This document shows, piece after piece, positions 1 to 11,334 of a stretch of 64,000 nt of DNA. A program made the position numbers and the translations under genes. Position 1 is the first letter of the stretch. The number at the start of each line of letters is the position of its first letter. Source of the stretch: Pristionchus mayeri (taxonomy: Eukaryota; Nematoda; Chromadorea; Rhabditida; Neodiplogasteridae); assembly GCA_036245805.1 (NCBI GenBank), contig BTRK01000004.1:16616001-16680000 (forward strand), given 5' to 3'. A model generated the notes under the pieces. It saw nothing but the letters and a program-made list of their open reading frames with translations, was not told the origin of the DNA and ran no database searches.

Positions 1-986
1 GTCACCCCGGGAGCCTACAACAATAAGGAGTATTACATGATGCACATCCTGGAAGACGCACTAACACCTCGAACTCAATCTAACTTCGACCAGGAACACT
101 GGTCGTTTCAGCAACAATCAGCATGATTCGAAATCGGTGAAAATGTCATGCGGGAATCGATAGATGGATCTGAGAAGACACTCAAGACCTATCTTAGAGC
201 AAATGAAGGCCCCGGCAAACGTAGATAGTATGTTACTATTACCCATATGGCTGGTTAAATTTGCCATAAACGATATCCCTCAAGTTCAATTCCCAAGGTG
301 AGAATCATTTGAAAACAACAGTCTCGGTAATTTTGGCGCACCCTGTATCATTGAATTTAACGTATCAGGTTGGTGCAAAACATGTTTGCTTCCTCTGACC
401 TCCAAAGTAGACCAATTTTTGTACGGTCTTTTGAAATATGATGGTACAGGAATGCTCTTTATAACAACCCGTATCAATGCGCTCCCCAATTAGCTACTCC
501 ATATAGCGGTTCGACAAATTACGTAAAATTGTCTTCCTAACTTAATTTTTATCGGGTCATGGTTAAGTGGAGAAACAAGGTTGAGCTGAACATGCATACT
601 AGTGTAAAGTCAGATAAGTAAATCATTTTTTGCACCGTAATGGCAAGTCCAGATGAGCGCCTGATTAAATAATCTCTCGGGATGCTTTTCTGCAGAAATA
701 TCCAAATCAAATCCAAATCATTACCCCAAATAGCCCCCATTTCCCCAGTCAGTGCCCCAATGACTCCGTAAGCCGTAGAGGATAATGCAATCAAAGACGG
801 TTGCCACCTACATTTATCAAGCAAACAAATATACAATGAAGCTAAGAAATGGTGTATTAATTGATGATCGAGAAAATGCGACGATCAGTGATCGGATTTG
901 GATTCTGAAATTAAACATTTTTCAGGGCATTTGCGAATGAAGTAAACTCACAACGCTCAACTTCTCAACTTCTAGTGAGATCCCAA
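1..986. other. Intergenic, no supported gene
   Basis: Only short open frames occur here and none has a recognisable domain or splice structure. At about 342-360 the sequence TATCAGGTTGGTGCAAAAC resembles the outer end of a mariner-type inverted repeat preceded by TA, but no partner end was found. Confidence 0.5.
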
Positions 987-1294
987 TCAGCCATTCAGCC
1001 CAAGCTTAGACAACTGGTCGTCTGAAAAAATAATTTTAATCAATTTATAATATATATCCTTTTATAATATCCTGAAAGCGTTCGAGAATTTTGAAGGATA
1101 GACTAGCCAATTTATATTATAATATGTCTCTTTGCCCTGTTAATAATGAGCTCTCCTTCTGAACCTTTGTATTATTGTTGTACAGAAAAATTGAGATATA
1201 AGATAGACTAACCGATTGGTCCGGACTGCCGCTTTGCCAGCGCGGACAGGGCGACCACCAGGAGAGCAGCAAAGAAGAAGAGTCGAGCGAGCAT
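987..1294 (-). CDS. Small secreted peptide precursor, neuropeptide-like
   Basis: Two exons (1294-1213 and 1021-987) join in phase 1 to give a complete 38-residue protein. The intron 1212-1022 starts GTTAGT and ends TTTTTTCAG. Residues 1-20 form a signal peptide (MLARLFFFAALLVVALSALA). The mature part begins with the dibasic KR and continues QSGPIDDQLSKLGLNG, ending in Gly directly before the stop. Lys-Arg followed by a short peptide with terminal Gly is the usual layout of an amidated neuropeptide (known for the class). That this one is processed so is inference. A TATA box lies 34 bp upstream of the ATG, leaving a very short leader. It could equally be a small epidermal or antimicrobial peptide. 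The exon join rests on phase agreement (117 coding nt) and a good acceptor, without transcript evidence. Confidence 0.6.
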
Positions 1295-1327
1295 CGGAGT
1301 GAACTGATCTTCTTCTACGAAGGCGCC

Positions 1328-1334
1328 TTTTATA
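1328..1334 (-). promoter_or_regulatory. TATA box of the 38-residue peptide gene
   Basis: On the minus strand the sequence reads TATAAAA, 34 bp before the ATG at 1294. The same spacing class is seen for the peptide genes at 57, 59 and 61 kb. Confidence 0.6.
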
Positions 1335-2860
1335 CTCAACTTTTCACTGAGTTTCGAGATAAACAAGGACGAATTCGATCACGATGAGAGTGGCACCACA
1401 TGAAGTGGGAGATATGGACACTGTCAGAGATACGAGTACTGTACGAGAAGAACCATTAATTTGGATCCTCTGAATCGTGCATTTCGTGGCATAACGGAAG
1501 AAGATATTTCGTTTTAAATGCGAAACTGGGCACACAGGCGCACTGTAATTATTTCCTCAGTGCATAACGATATTTTCAATCTTGCAATACAATGTGATAT
1601 GCGGAAGGATTGTAAGTAATTGTGTTCTAGTACTGATAGGTGCTTCTGGTCCATATGACTTCAGTTTTGCAAATTCAATTTTGTTAACAACTTCGGTTGA
1701 AGTGCTGCGCTTGAATAAGACAGCTTCCGCTCTCGGTAACGGAATTAACATCGGACGCTTATGCTGTGAGAGGAGCAGAACACGAGATAGTTGGAGATCG
1801 AGACGCAGATAAAACCATTAACGCAAGCGTATCGAATTTCGACCAAGGTCGCCCGTCAAAACCCGAGTTTAAGTGCGTATTAGGTACACGAGAAGAATAA
1901 TGAACTGGCTAACGTCCTCTTATTTGCAGTTGTCATTTATCACCGAAATAAATCTGGTATACCTAATGATGATCTCAGACGAAGGGTTGAGTCTTGTGAT
2001 GCCCCATCTATTCATGAGAGATGCCCTACCAAACAATTCCCGAAATTCGTGCCCATATAAGTGGAGCTAGTTCCTAGACCTGGCTGTCTCTCTCTTTTCA
2101 GAAGCTTCTCTAACTGACGCGTATTATTTTTCCCTTGCAGAGCGAGCGGACGGACTCTAAAGGTAACGCAAGAACAGTCTCCAAGCCCGACAGCAGGAAT
2201 ACGCAGTACTAGCAGCAGTCGGTCTCACCGAACTACACCACCTGTCGTGTAAAATCGCATGTCATGGCTGTCTTTACCTTTTATTAGTATTATTATCAAT
2301 ATTAGTGTGTGAAATCACTAAAATTCACTGCAACATCACATCTTTACTATATTGCCCAGTAAAAGGGAGAGACCACAGGGCACCAAAACATTGTTTTCTG
2401 ATCTTTCACTGGCAAAATTTGACGAACGCCGTGCACGTTGTTTACAGCCTGGCACGGTGCACCCAGTTCTTCCCTCCCTACCTGAATCTTCGCTCTTCCT
2501 GGATGAGAAGGACATGCGAAAACAGGCGATCTCCTAATATTGTGCTGCAGAAAGCAAATAATAGAGAGGCAAAAGAATGAGAGAAAAAACGATTCGATTA
2601 CCAATGGACCACGATGTCGACGATCACGGCATATGAACGTTCATCAGACTAATGGTAGTGTAATTTTGGGAGTCTGAGTTCAAGTCGACTTGCGAGGTTT
2701 TTCACGCAGATGCGACGAGAGCGGAACTCGTGATTGATATGACGGGAGCGATTAAACCAGATCTCATCCTGGTCATTCCATTTTGTACTAATGGGTTGAT
2801 ATCGGTATGCTAGACTTTTCACGAACAATGTTCCGGGACATCAATTTTGATCGCTTCAGA
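1335..2860. other. Intergenic with dispersed repeat fragments
   Basis: No gene is supported. The stretch about 1790-2035 shares segments such as GTATTAGGTACACGAGAA and GATGCCCTACCAAACAAT with 12.4-12.68 kb, so it is a diverged copy of the same dispersed repeat. About 2190-2262 resembles the 3' half of the SINE at 23.6 kb. Confidence 0.5.
2190..2262 (+). repeat. SINE 3' fragment
   Basis: CAGCAGGAATACGCAGTA and, shortly after, CAGTCGGTCTCACCGAACTA match, with a few changes, the second half of the element at 23595-23829. The 5' half and the oligo-A tail are absent, so this is a decayed partial copy. A third, weaker similarity lies at about 10011-10075. Confidence 0.5.
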
Positions 2861-2869
2861 TTTGATTAT

Positions 2870-5160
2870 AACCATTTCACGAAAGTTATATGAGGCCGTC
2901 CGCGATAGATTCAACAACTCATAGCGAAGCCTCGGCACAGGCCAAAAAGTGAAACCCACGAAAACATGTTTTCTGGGGTAGTTTTCGATGCTGATCATCG
3001 TAGTACACTTCATTTTGCATGAATTGTTCATTGAATGTCGGTGTGGTGCCATGCTATCAGGTTGTAACATAAGTTTTGTCGCGTCCAATCTCTTATGCAT
3101 TTTAACCTCAGAAATTCTTCGAATTAGTTTAATCCCAATTTCGTTATTAATCATCAGTGAGGGCCTTCGTACCCTTTCTTACGCTCTTTACTTCAGTCCT
3201 GTCAAGGCAGTTGAGGAGGCACATTAGTCAAACAAAGTTGTACTGAGATCAGGATTATAACTCATTTTCACGCATCAGCTCTTCTTGAAAAGGAGAAATT
3301 ATGCCGATTTAGTGTGATTTGCGTAGAGTACTACATATGGGCATAATTTTGAACCACTCACGGATAATGACAAACGAAAATCGTTCTCGAAATGTAGACG
3401 ATAATGTGGATGGTTGGTGACGGTCGCGAAAACTTTCGCAAGCCGAATTTTCTTCTCAATAGATATCCAGATCCAAATAGTGGTGGAATATAGTTCACCC
3501 AAAGTGGTCAGTATGCAGACAAAGTTTGGGGTAGATTGGGTTCTGTTGAGATAAGTGGCTCCATTCAGAACGATGGTATGTAAATTAAACTAATGAAATC
3601 GGCACTTTGTTCATATTCTTACCTCGCACACATGTTCAATATCTGATTTGTTGTGTCCATCCTAACCATAAACCCTTCCCTTACTAGTATCTACTTGGGA
3701 TAAGTTTGGAAATAAATAGCTTTTGAATGACAATCTTTAATTCGAAACACCTAAACTTGCAAATTTTGGTAAAATTGTGCGCGAATTGAATTAATAAAAA
3801 TTCAAATTTCCCACAAGTGGAGTGTTCTTTCTCTCACTTGTTTAATGATAAATTATACCTCCATGAGTGGTAATTGAACGCACTTATGTTAGTCACTGTT
3901 GTTGCAATTCTGGATTCAGAAGAGTTGGTCAAGTTGGCTACGAATCAGCGGTTAAACTTACACTCAGTGAAGTATATCTTTGGTTCCGCTCAACATAGCA
4001 CCATATCTGGCTTATATTTTGAAAGAGCATTGACGGGGTATATCACCACGCTGTAGAAGTTTGGTTCATTATTCATCTCTGCAAACTAGCACCCGATCAA
4101 ACGAATTAATAAAATCTGCACCAAATTTAAATCAGTTCATATTAATATTTTTCGCATAGCCAGCGTGCGCAGTTCAGCTCTACCCTATGGTTTGAATGTG
4201 CATGAACACCCCAAACATATACTAGGAGGTCAGGCATTGATAATGTTTGAGAAGTATCCTTCATGGAAATATTGTGAACCTCCGAAATGCGACAAAACTT
4301 ATGTTACAACCTAATACATCCTGCCAAATCTGCCTTTTCGCATGCTGTTCGCTCCAAATAGAAGGTGGAAACTCGAAATCTCGCGCTCCCGACCAGAATT
4401 TAACGGCGAATCGAACGGTGTATTTCATCGAAAGTGAGCTTTCCTTGTTTTCGCGAAAAATCGACTTTTTGACTCAATAACTTGTGCGAGTGGAGACCAT
4501 AACTATTCGATCCGCCGTTTCGTGCTGATTCGAATGGTATACACATGTGTGGGGATCGGAGGTACCCGAAGACCACTTATGCCATTTTTTCTGCTTTTCG
4601 AGCACTTTTTACTGTGTAATCGACGAATGAGAGGGAGGAAAATGACATTCCCAATCATATTTCGTCCTCTCATTCGTCGATTACACAGTAAAAAGCGCTC
4701 GAAAATCAGAAAAAGGGGCATAAGTGGTCTTCGGGTACCTCTGATTCCCACACATGAATATACCATTCGAATCAGCATGAGACGGCGGATCGAATGGCTA
4801 TGGCCTCCACTCGCACAAGTTATTGAGTCAAAAAGTCGATTTTTCGCAAAAACAAGGAAAGTTCATTTTCGATGAAATACGCCGTTCGATTCGCCGCGAA
4901 ATTCTGGTCGGGCATTTGTGATTTCGAGCTTCCACCATGTATTTGGAGCGAACAGCATGCGAAAAGGCAGATTTGGCAGGAAGTAGCATGGCACCACACC
5001 GACATTCAATGAACGATTCATGTAAAATGAAGTGTACTACGATGATCAGCATCGAAAACTACCCCAGAAAACATGTTTTCGTGGGTTCCATTTTTTGGGC
5101 TGTGCCGAGGCCTTGTTGAATCTATAACGGACGGCCTCATATTATATTGTTCAAAAGTTA
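2870..5160. mobile_element. Foldback (long palindromic) element, interrupted
   Basis: The right arm (about 4660-5160) is the reverse complement of the left arm, which is split into 2870-3056 and 4315-4640. The arms meet at a short centre around 4640-4660 where both sides read toward ATCGACGAATGAGAGG. The break in the left arm is exactly filled by the TIR-bearing insertion 3057-4314. No transposase-like frame is seen. The open frames on the two strands of the centre are mirror images of each other and not genes. This is a non-autonomous element or a remnant of one. Confidence 0.7.
3057..4314. mobile_element. Mariner-like non-autonomous element nested in the foldback
   Basis: Terminal inverted repeats of about 26 bp start T(C/T)AGGTTGTAACATAAG and end with the reverse complement, with TA on each side (3055-3056 and 4315-4316). 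Ends starting TTAGGTTG with TA duplication are typical of mariner elements (family knowledge). The interior of about 1.2 kb has no recognisable transposase, so it is a deletion derivative or a decayed copy. The uninterrupted right arm of the host foldback shows the empty site. Confidence 0.7.
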
Positions 5161-5440
5161 TATTTTGGCAGCTTTGTGATGCTACAACAAGAATACACTT
5201 TCCTGAAATATCTAAATCTTGCTCTCCCGATCACCGTATTCGTGCTTATTTGTACGTCAAATTGCACGAGATAATTGAACATGAATATGCAATTTTGAAA
5301 ATTTCAATATTAGCAATCGAATCGAAATAAGAGTAGCGAAAGAAAGAAATGAAACAGAAAAGTAGATCATAGCGATATATGGCGGTCTTAGAAGATATAC
5401 CGAATTAAAATAGTGTAATCTGGCGTACCTGTTTTGCATA
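5150..5440. repeat. Dispersed repeat, copy 1
   Basis: The order and spacing of blocks such as GCTTTGTGA, CGTATTCGTGCTTATTTGTA and GAAATGAAACAGAAAA recur, diverged, at about 13060-13310. This is an old interspersed family of unknown type. Confidence 0.45.
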
Positions 5441-5662
5441 TTTATTTAGGGGAATTCGGTGAAGATGAGTAAACATCTAGTGTCATAAATTTGAGCTGTG
5501 AAAACATCCGCTAAATCTTACTACAACTTCTATATACCTACGTCATACCATCAGCTTCCTTGTGCCAAAATAGCATGAAGCAATATACTATTATTGACGT
5601 CTGACAACCGTAAATTAAATGGAAAGTAATTTCCACATTTGTTGTCCAGGTTGTGTAAAAGA

Positions 5663-5697
5663 GCGTGAGTTTCACCATTTAATGGTGAAATTCACGC
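5663..5697. repeat. Short inverted repeat (hairpin)
   Basis: GCGTGAGTTTCACCATT is followed after one base by its reverse complement with a single mismatch. The 17-bp arms have almost no loop, so it is more likely cruciform DNA or an element footprint than an RNA hairpin. Confidence 0.6.
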
Positions 5698-6050
5698 GCC
5701 TGCGAACAACCATTCTGCAACGGTAGTCTGAATAGAACTTGAGATGACAAGTCCTTAGGCGTCCGTCGCTGTGATATTTCTACCTCTTGAAGGTAAGCCA
5801 GACGCTGCTTCATAGCATCACATTTCTCTACAGGTGCTGCTGGCATGTTGGCGAATGTCCTTCTTCTATGCTTTCTCGCCCGCACAAAAGTATCAGTGCG
5901 TTTGTTTTCGTGCATTGTCTCTGCGATAAGCTCCTTATTATCCTCATTTTTAGTGCTCATTACAGCGAATGTGAGTTTTTTAATTGTCCTTAATGGCTGA
6001 TCTATGCGAAAATGTGTCGCCTTCAAAGATGTGAATGTTTCTAATTAGCA

Positions 6051-6069
6051 TGAATATATCAGGGTGATT
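6051..6069. repeat. Target site duplication, left copy
   Basis: TGAATATATCAGGGTGATT is identical to 9008-9026 and delimits the retrotransposon between them. Confidence 0.9.
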
Positions 6070-9007
6070 CGTGCGGTGATTCTCCATTCGTGCGCGGCTG
6101 AGGGGTGGTCGTATCCCACTTCCCTCCCAGTTCGCAATCGAGTGGGAGTCCCCTTGGCGTAGCTTGGACAACCGCCAAGGGTCGCCTGTCCAACGGATGC
6201 CGGCTACAACACTACGGATTGGGACTCTCAATGCGCGGACTCTGAGGAAAGCCGATCGACTAGCTGAGTTGGAGGAGGCAGTGAGTGAAGTCCCATTTGA
6301 TGTCTTAGCCATCCAGGAAATGAGGAGGTCAGGTTTGACCTCTCTCACCCTATCAGGAACCAATCACCTGTTAGTGGGTTACGGTACTCGTTCCGCAAAC
6401 GGTACCGGATTCCTCGTAGGCAGTCATTTGGGATCGAACACAACATTCCACTCAGTTAGTGATCGCTTATCGTACCTCGACCTCCCGAACCATTGCCTAC
6501 GAATCATCAATGCGTACGCTCCGACAACCTCACATTCTGACCAGGAGTATGTACAATTTTTGGATGATCTCAGCGGATTGATTGCTACTTCCACGCGTCG
6601 TGCTCCGCTACCGGGGCGTGGAAAGTGGCGATTAGTTGTGCTGGGTGACTTTAACGCAAAGGTCGGATCGAGGCAGAACGAGGATGAAGAGTTCATTGGA
6701 AGGCATGGACTAGGAAGGAGGAACTCACGAGGACAGATGCTGATTGACTTCTGTGCTGAGACAAGATTACACCTCCTCAACACACGATTCCAGAAGAGAG
6801 AAAGCAGAAAATGGACTTGGATGGCCCCGAATATGAGTACAAGGAATCAAATCGACTACATAATGACCCGTGATCTCTCAAGTGTGCTCGATGTGGAAAT
6901 AGTTGGAAAGTTCAAGTTTACTTCTGATCATCGTTTGGTGATGGCAAAGATCCGGCTTGATTCGTCAATCCGGTTTTTCCCTCGGAAAGCGAAAAATCCA
7001 ACTGAATTTTCTAAGCAACTGTTCACAACCGCAATTTATACAGTAATCTCCAAAGAGTTCAATGGTTACGATCGATTGCGAAATACTCTCATAGCAACAG
7101 CCGGCCAATGTATGATCCCCAAACCACGCAATGAACGATTTTCCAATAGAACGAAACAGCTGTTTGATGAAAGAAGGAGGCTGAAGTACACCCCAAATAC
7201 GCCTCTTAACAGAATCAACTTTTCACTCACGGGAAAGGCCCTTCGTTTCTCCATCAAGGACGACTTATACCGCGGACACGTGGAGACTGTGCGGAGAGCC
7301 GTGTATTATGGGAAGAATACCAAGAGAGCTTTGCAAGCCTCTCAAATAGGCAAGACTCAACTCAGCCAGTTGGAGAAGAATGACGGTACTGTCGCCAAGA
7401 ACAAATCGGAGATTCACTCACTTGTCAAATCATTCTACAATGAGTTGTATAAACGCACGATAAGGCCAAAAAGGAGACATTTCCGATGTAATGATCAGTT
7501 CTTACCATTCTTAGAAAGTGAAATCAAAAGAGGAATCGTGCAGTTGAAGAATGACAAAGCACCCGGACCTGATCGAATTAAAGCAGAGATGTTGAAATGC
7601 GGAATGGAATTGCTTACGCGTCCCATCACAGATCTATTCAACAAGTGGATATTAGAAGAGTGTGTTCCCAACGAATTGTCCGACGCAACAATATCTCTGA
7701 TATTCAAAAAAGGAAACGTCTTGGACATTTCGAACTATCGCCCGATTTCGTTGTTGAACATAATCTACAAGTTATTCACTTCAGTAATCGACTCACGAAT
7801 TGCGAATCAACTTTCCGACAATCAGACCAGAGAGCAAGCGGGATTTCGAAGGAATTTCTCTACTACGGACCATATTTTCACTCTAACAGAATTACTCCAA
7901 AAATCAGAGGAATATCGTTTCCCCGTATATCTCGTGTTTATTGACTACAAAAAAGCGTTTGATAGCGTCGAATTTGACAAAGTGTGGGAAGCTATTTCAA
8001 ATCACGGTATTCATCCCAAAATAATCAATACCCTGCGATTCATATACAATGCAAGCCAAGTATCAGTGCGAATTGGACAAGACAAAATTCTTATCGAGAT
8101 TGAAAGAGGAGTCAAACAAGGGGATCCGATCTCACCACACCTTTTCAATGCAGTCGTTGAAGAGATTTTCCGTAAGATGAATTGGGAAGGATGTGGAATT
8201 GAAGTGGATGGAGAGAAACTGAATCATTTACGATACGCGGATGACATTGTCTTAATTTCACATTGCTCAAAGGAGATTGGAACCATGCTAAGTCAATTAT
8301 GCACTGAAAGCAAGTATGCAGGATTGGAAATCAATCAGAAAAAGACAGTTATGATGTGCAATACAGTACCAACTCCTCAACGAATAGATGGCAAAACGCT
8401 AGAATATGTTAATCAATTCATCTACCTGGGTGTTCGTTTATCATTCGATCAGGACTTGAAGCTGGAATTGAATAGGAGGATAGGTGCAGCATGGAGATCA
8501 TTTAACAAGTTTCAAGAATTCATGACTAGTCGAAGTGTGGCAATGGCGCTCAAGACAAAAGTATTCAGAATGTGCATCGAGCCGAGTTTTCTTTATGGAA
8601 GTGAAGTTTGGAGCACTACGAAGTCTGAGCGGAAAAGACTGATTGTAGCACAGAGATCTATGATGAGGAAAATGGCCAGCGTGACTAGATTTGATCGGAA
8701 GACCAACGATTGGCTCAGTAGGAAGGTGCCCTTAGAGGACATTCGAGTACGAGCGATGCGGAGAAAATGGAATTGGGCGAAGAGACTAGCTACGCTGGAC
8801 GACAATAGATGGACTACAAGAATTCTCAATTGGACACCGTGGGATAGATTGCGACCTCCTGGACGCCCAAAAATCAGATGGCGGGACGAATTTGTCAAAG
8901 TATTTGGAGTAACATGGGCTAATAAGTGCAGAAGAGATCCCATCCAATGGAATGGCCGTTCCTTTCAACAGGCTATTGACCTGAGGCTTGAATAAAATAT
9001 TGAATAT
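6070..9007 (+). mobile_element. RTE-type non-LTR retrotransposon, apparently full length
   Basis: The element of 2,938 bp is flanked by an identical 19-bp target duplication. It has a leader of about 127 bp, one long intact ORF and almost no 3' UTR. It ends in a short AATATTGA-type repeat instead of poly(A). A compact size near 3 kb, a single apurinic endonuclease plus reverse transcriptase ORF and a short-repeat tail are known traits of the RTE clade. The intact frame and perfect duplication imply a recent insertion. Confidence 0.85.
6197..8995 (+). CDS. Non-LTR retrotransposon endonuclease-reverse transcriptase
   Basis: This is a 932-residue protein from the first ATG; the frame is open further upstream, at least to 6164. 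The N-terminal half is an exonuclease-endonuclease-phosphatase domain: LNARTL near residue 12, LGDFNAKVG with D151, NQIDYIM, and the catalytic SDH at 243-245. The reverse transcriptase follows, with YRPISLLN, FIDYKKAFDS (D583) and the active-site YADD at 680-683. The C-terminus has RPPGRPKIRWRDEF, a tail motif common in RTE proteins. It nicks target DNA and primes cDNA synthesis on the 3' end of its own RNA. No frameshift, stop or missing catalytic residue is visible, so the copy may still be active (inference). Confidence 0.9.
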   Translation: MPATTLRIGTLNARTLRKADRLAELEEAVSEVPFDVLAIQEMRRSGLTSLTLSGTNHLLVGYGTRSANGTGFLVGSHLGSNTTFHSVSDRLSYLDLPNHCLRIINAYAPTTSHSDQEYVQFLDDLSGLIATSTRRAPLPGRGKWRLVVLGDFNAKVGSRQNEDEEFIGRHGLGRRNSRGQMLIDFCAETRLHLLNTRFQKRESRKWTWMAPNMSTRNQIDYIMTRDLSSVLDVEIVGKFKFTSDHRLVMAKIRLDSSIRFFPRKAKNPTEFSKQLFTTAIYTVISKEFNGYDRLRNTLIATAGQCMIPKPRNERFSNRTKQLFDERRRLKYTPNTPLNRINFSLTGKALRFSIKDDLYRGHVETVRRAVYYGKNTKRALQASQIGKTQLSQLEKNDGTVAKNKSEIHSLVKSFYNELYKRTIRPKRRHFRCNDQFLPFLESEIKRGIVQLKNDKAPGPDRIKAEMLKCGMELLTRPITDLFNKWILEECVPNELSDATISLIFKKGNVLDISNYRPISLLNIIYKLFTSVIDSRIANQLSDNQTREQAGFRRNFSTTDHIFTLTELLQKSEEYRFPVYLVFIDYKKAFDSVEFDKVWEAISNHGIHPKIINTLRFIYNASQVSVRIGQDKILIEIERGVKQGDPISPHLFNAVVEEIFRKMNWEGCGIEVDGEKLNHLRYADDIVLISHCSKEIGTMLSQLCTESKYAGLEINQKKTVMMCNTVPTPQRIDGKTLEYVNQFIYLGVRLSFDQDLKLELNRRIGAAWRSFNKFQEFMTSRSVAMALKTKVFRMCIEPSFLYGSEVWSTTKSERKRLIVAQRSMMRKMASVTRFDRKTNDWLSRKVPLEDIRVRAMRRKWNWAKRLATLDDNRWTTRILNWTPWDRLRPPGRPKIRWRDEFVKVFGVTWANKCRRDPIQWNGRSFQQAIDLRLE

Positions 9008-9026
9008 TGAATATATCAGGGTGATT
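9008..9026. repeat. Target site duplication, right copy
   Basis: Identical to 6051-6069. It directly follows the AATATTGA repeat tail of the retrotransposon. Confidence 0.9.
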
Positions 9027-11330
9027 GCTCTCACCGATGGTTTGGTCATATGTGCTCTCTATGGCGCACTCCTCCAGTACTTGCCTCAGTGGCTTACAGA
9101 TACGATCTATTTCGCTCATGTTGTTCAACTGCTTAACATGTTTCAGGTAATTTGTTTCATATCTGGGAAATAATATCCGGTACAGTAGGTGTCACGTGAA
9201 AACCCTCGTCAATCCAACTAGAAAAACGCGTGTCAAATTCGCTACTGTCAAAAAAGCTAAAACATGATCAATTCTAAAACTATACACTCTCAGCTAATAC
9301 AATGAATCTTGTTTAGATGCTTCCGGCACCCTCGATATTGCAATGGCTTTCACTTTCAAAGTATTTTTTAAAAATTAATCAGCAATATTTCTGAATTATT
9401 GATTTTGAGAAACTATCTGAGCATCGGCTCGAGAATCGCGTTTGCCTACTGGACGCCTCTTGCTTTCTCTCTAATCGCATGCGTAAATTGAAGGATTGCC
9501 ATTAAAGAATTGATCACTATCTCAGTTTACATTTCTGCCGCATCTCCTGCCGACGGAGGAGTTTCGAGAGAAGATGAGCGCGAGTGTGCACAGACTTCAC
9601 GGAACAACCACCAGCAACTTCATCGCATACGGCTTTCCGATCATGGACAGCTTAAGATGATCCGATAAAGAGCGGCAAGCATAGTTCAACTGACTGACAA
9701 CAATTAACCAAACATACAATTAATAATTCAAACTTCCTAGTCCAATTCAAATCAAAAATACTTTCAGAATGTCTACAGGGCATTAGACGCCGTGCTATAT
9801 CACGTTCTTCCTTCCTACGTTGCCAGCTATGCGCTTTTGGTCATCTGCACTTTCAAAGTAATACTCCTCCTGTGCAACATTACATTTAATTGGTAGATCC
9901 GGAACCTGTTTTCTCTGGGAACGACTGATAGTTCAAGGACAGCTTGCATGCAACGGCATTTCTGGCGCACAAATATCGCTCAGGTTTGCTTGTTCGACCT
10001 TCTTCCAGATTCGTAGAAGCACTTGGGACAAGCAGGGATTCGTAGTCCTGTTTAACCGGTCTACCCCACCTAGGGTTGTCGTCTGGACGATTATAAACTC
10101 GCTCGACGTGGAAGCACCTTTACCTTTTTACCGGAATCAATGCTCACTTCCAACAACCCTCTGCAGGCGGTGCTTCTCATTCGCTTCGTTCGCAAAGAGA
10201 AACAGTCGATAAAATCGCTCCCCACAACCCACGCCACCCAGATGCAATCGTGAAATATTCTACAGCACGTGATAAACAACAATTTTAGTTTTGTTGTTTT
10301 AGGCCTACTGATAATGTGGAATCAACGTGGAATCGCAATAAACTGACGTGAATTACTATGAAAAAACGGATATGGTATCCGTTGACAATTGGTTTCGTAT
10401 TCCTTCTCCTGACAATTTTTTCCCTTCCTAAGCACTATTTTGTTCATTAGATGATCTGAGAGGAATGTGAGCAGCCAATTGATTGATGTGAAAATGATCC
10501 CAATTTCCCAAGCACTCGTACTTGCACGTCTTTTCACGTTTGTTTGTGTGCGCAAGGCTTCTATCAAATCAATCTCTCCCTAGTGTTGTAAATGATGAAT
10601 ATTCCGGTGTTACAGTGGTTTGCAAAGATTTGAAGTTGGCTTTATCTCGACTTTTAAATATTGAGGTCACACGATTTTAAAAATCTCTTAAAACCAATCA
10701 TAATATCATGTTGGTCATAAAGTTTTGTCCGATTTTAACCAATGTGAATTCTGACATCTCTCTTCGTTCTTTTTTTGCCCAATCAACTTAGGTCTTTTAG
10801 TGGTAGATAGGGGCGTCTATACTCTCTTCAGAGAACACATAAATCTGTCCGACCAAGGACAAGACTACAGCCATGTCCCAAACTTCATGTGAGCGACCTA
10901 CACCCTGACTTTTTGAAGGATCAACATTTCATTTAGAACAGAGATATGACCCAATCTTTATCACAATAGAAAGGACGATGATCATAAGTCGCACCGGCAA
11001 TATTGATACTGAGTAGCCTCGAATGGCCTATTAGAGATATATCTCATATAGAGGCATATATGCGCGCAATCCGAGTTTTGGGTTTCATGACACTTGTCAC
11101 GGCACATTTCTGGAGCATTGTATCTATACCGACGGCCCTTGATATTTTATTTATTCATAAATGTGAACTACCTGTCCAAAGATCATCAGTTATGACATGC
11201 CTCGATCAGTTTCCACTTTTCTTATCGAGTTCTCGTAACATCCGAGCGGAAATGAGAGATCTACCACTGTTGATATCAGTACTGACACGCCCTTGGTACG
11301 AGAAGCAAAACACGGGAGAAATGGAGGTCG
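9027..11330. other. Intergenic, no supported gene
   Basis: Several frames of 60-80 codons exist on both strands without domains or coherent splice structure. About 10011-10075 has a weak match to the SINE at 23.6 kb (GTAGAAGCACTTGGGACA, then GCAGGGATTCGTAGTCC). Nothing else is recognised. Confidence 0.4.
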
Positions 11331-11334
11331 AGAC

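Noticed and set aside
342..360. Mariner-like left terminus (TA then TCAGGTTGGTGCAAAAC)
   Set aside because: No matching right end was found in the window, so no element can be delimited.
5679..5954. 92-codon minus-strand frame beginning MSTKNEDNKELIAETMHE
   Set aside because: Composition is protein-like, but there is no domain, no signal and no splice partner. It starts inside repeat-rich DNA next to a hairpin, so it was not called.
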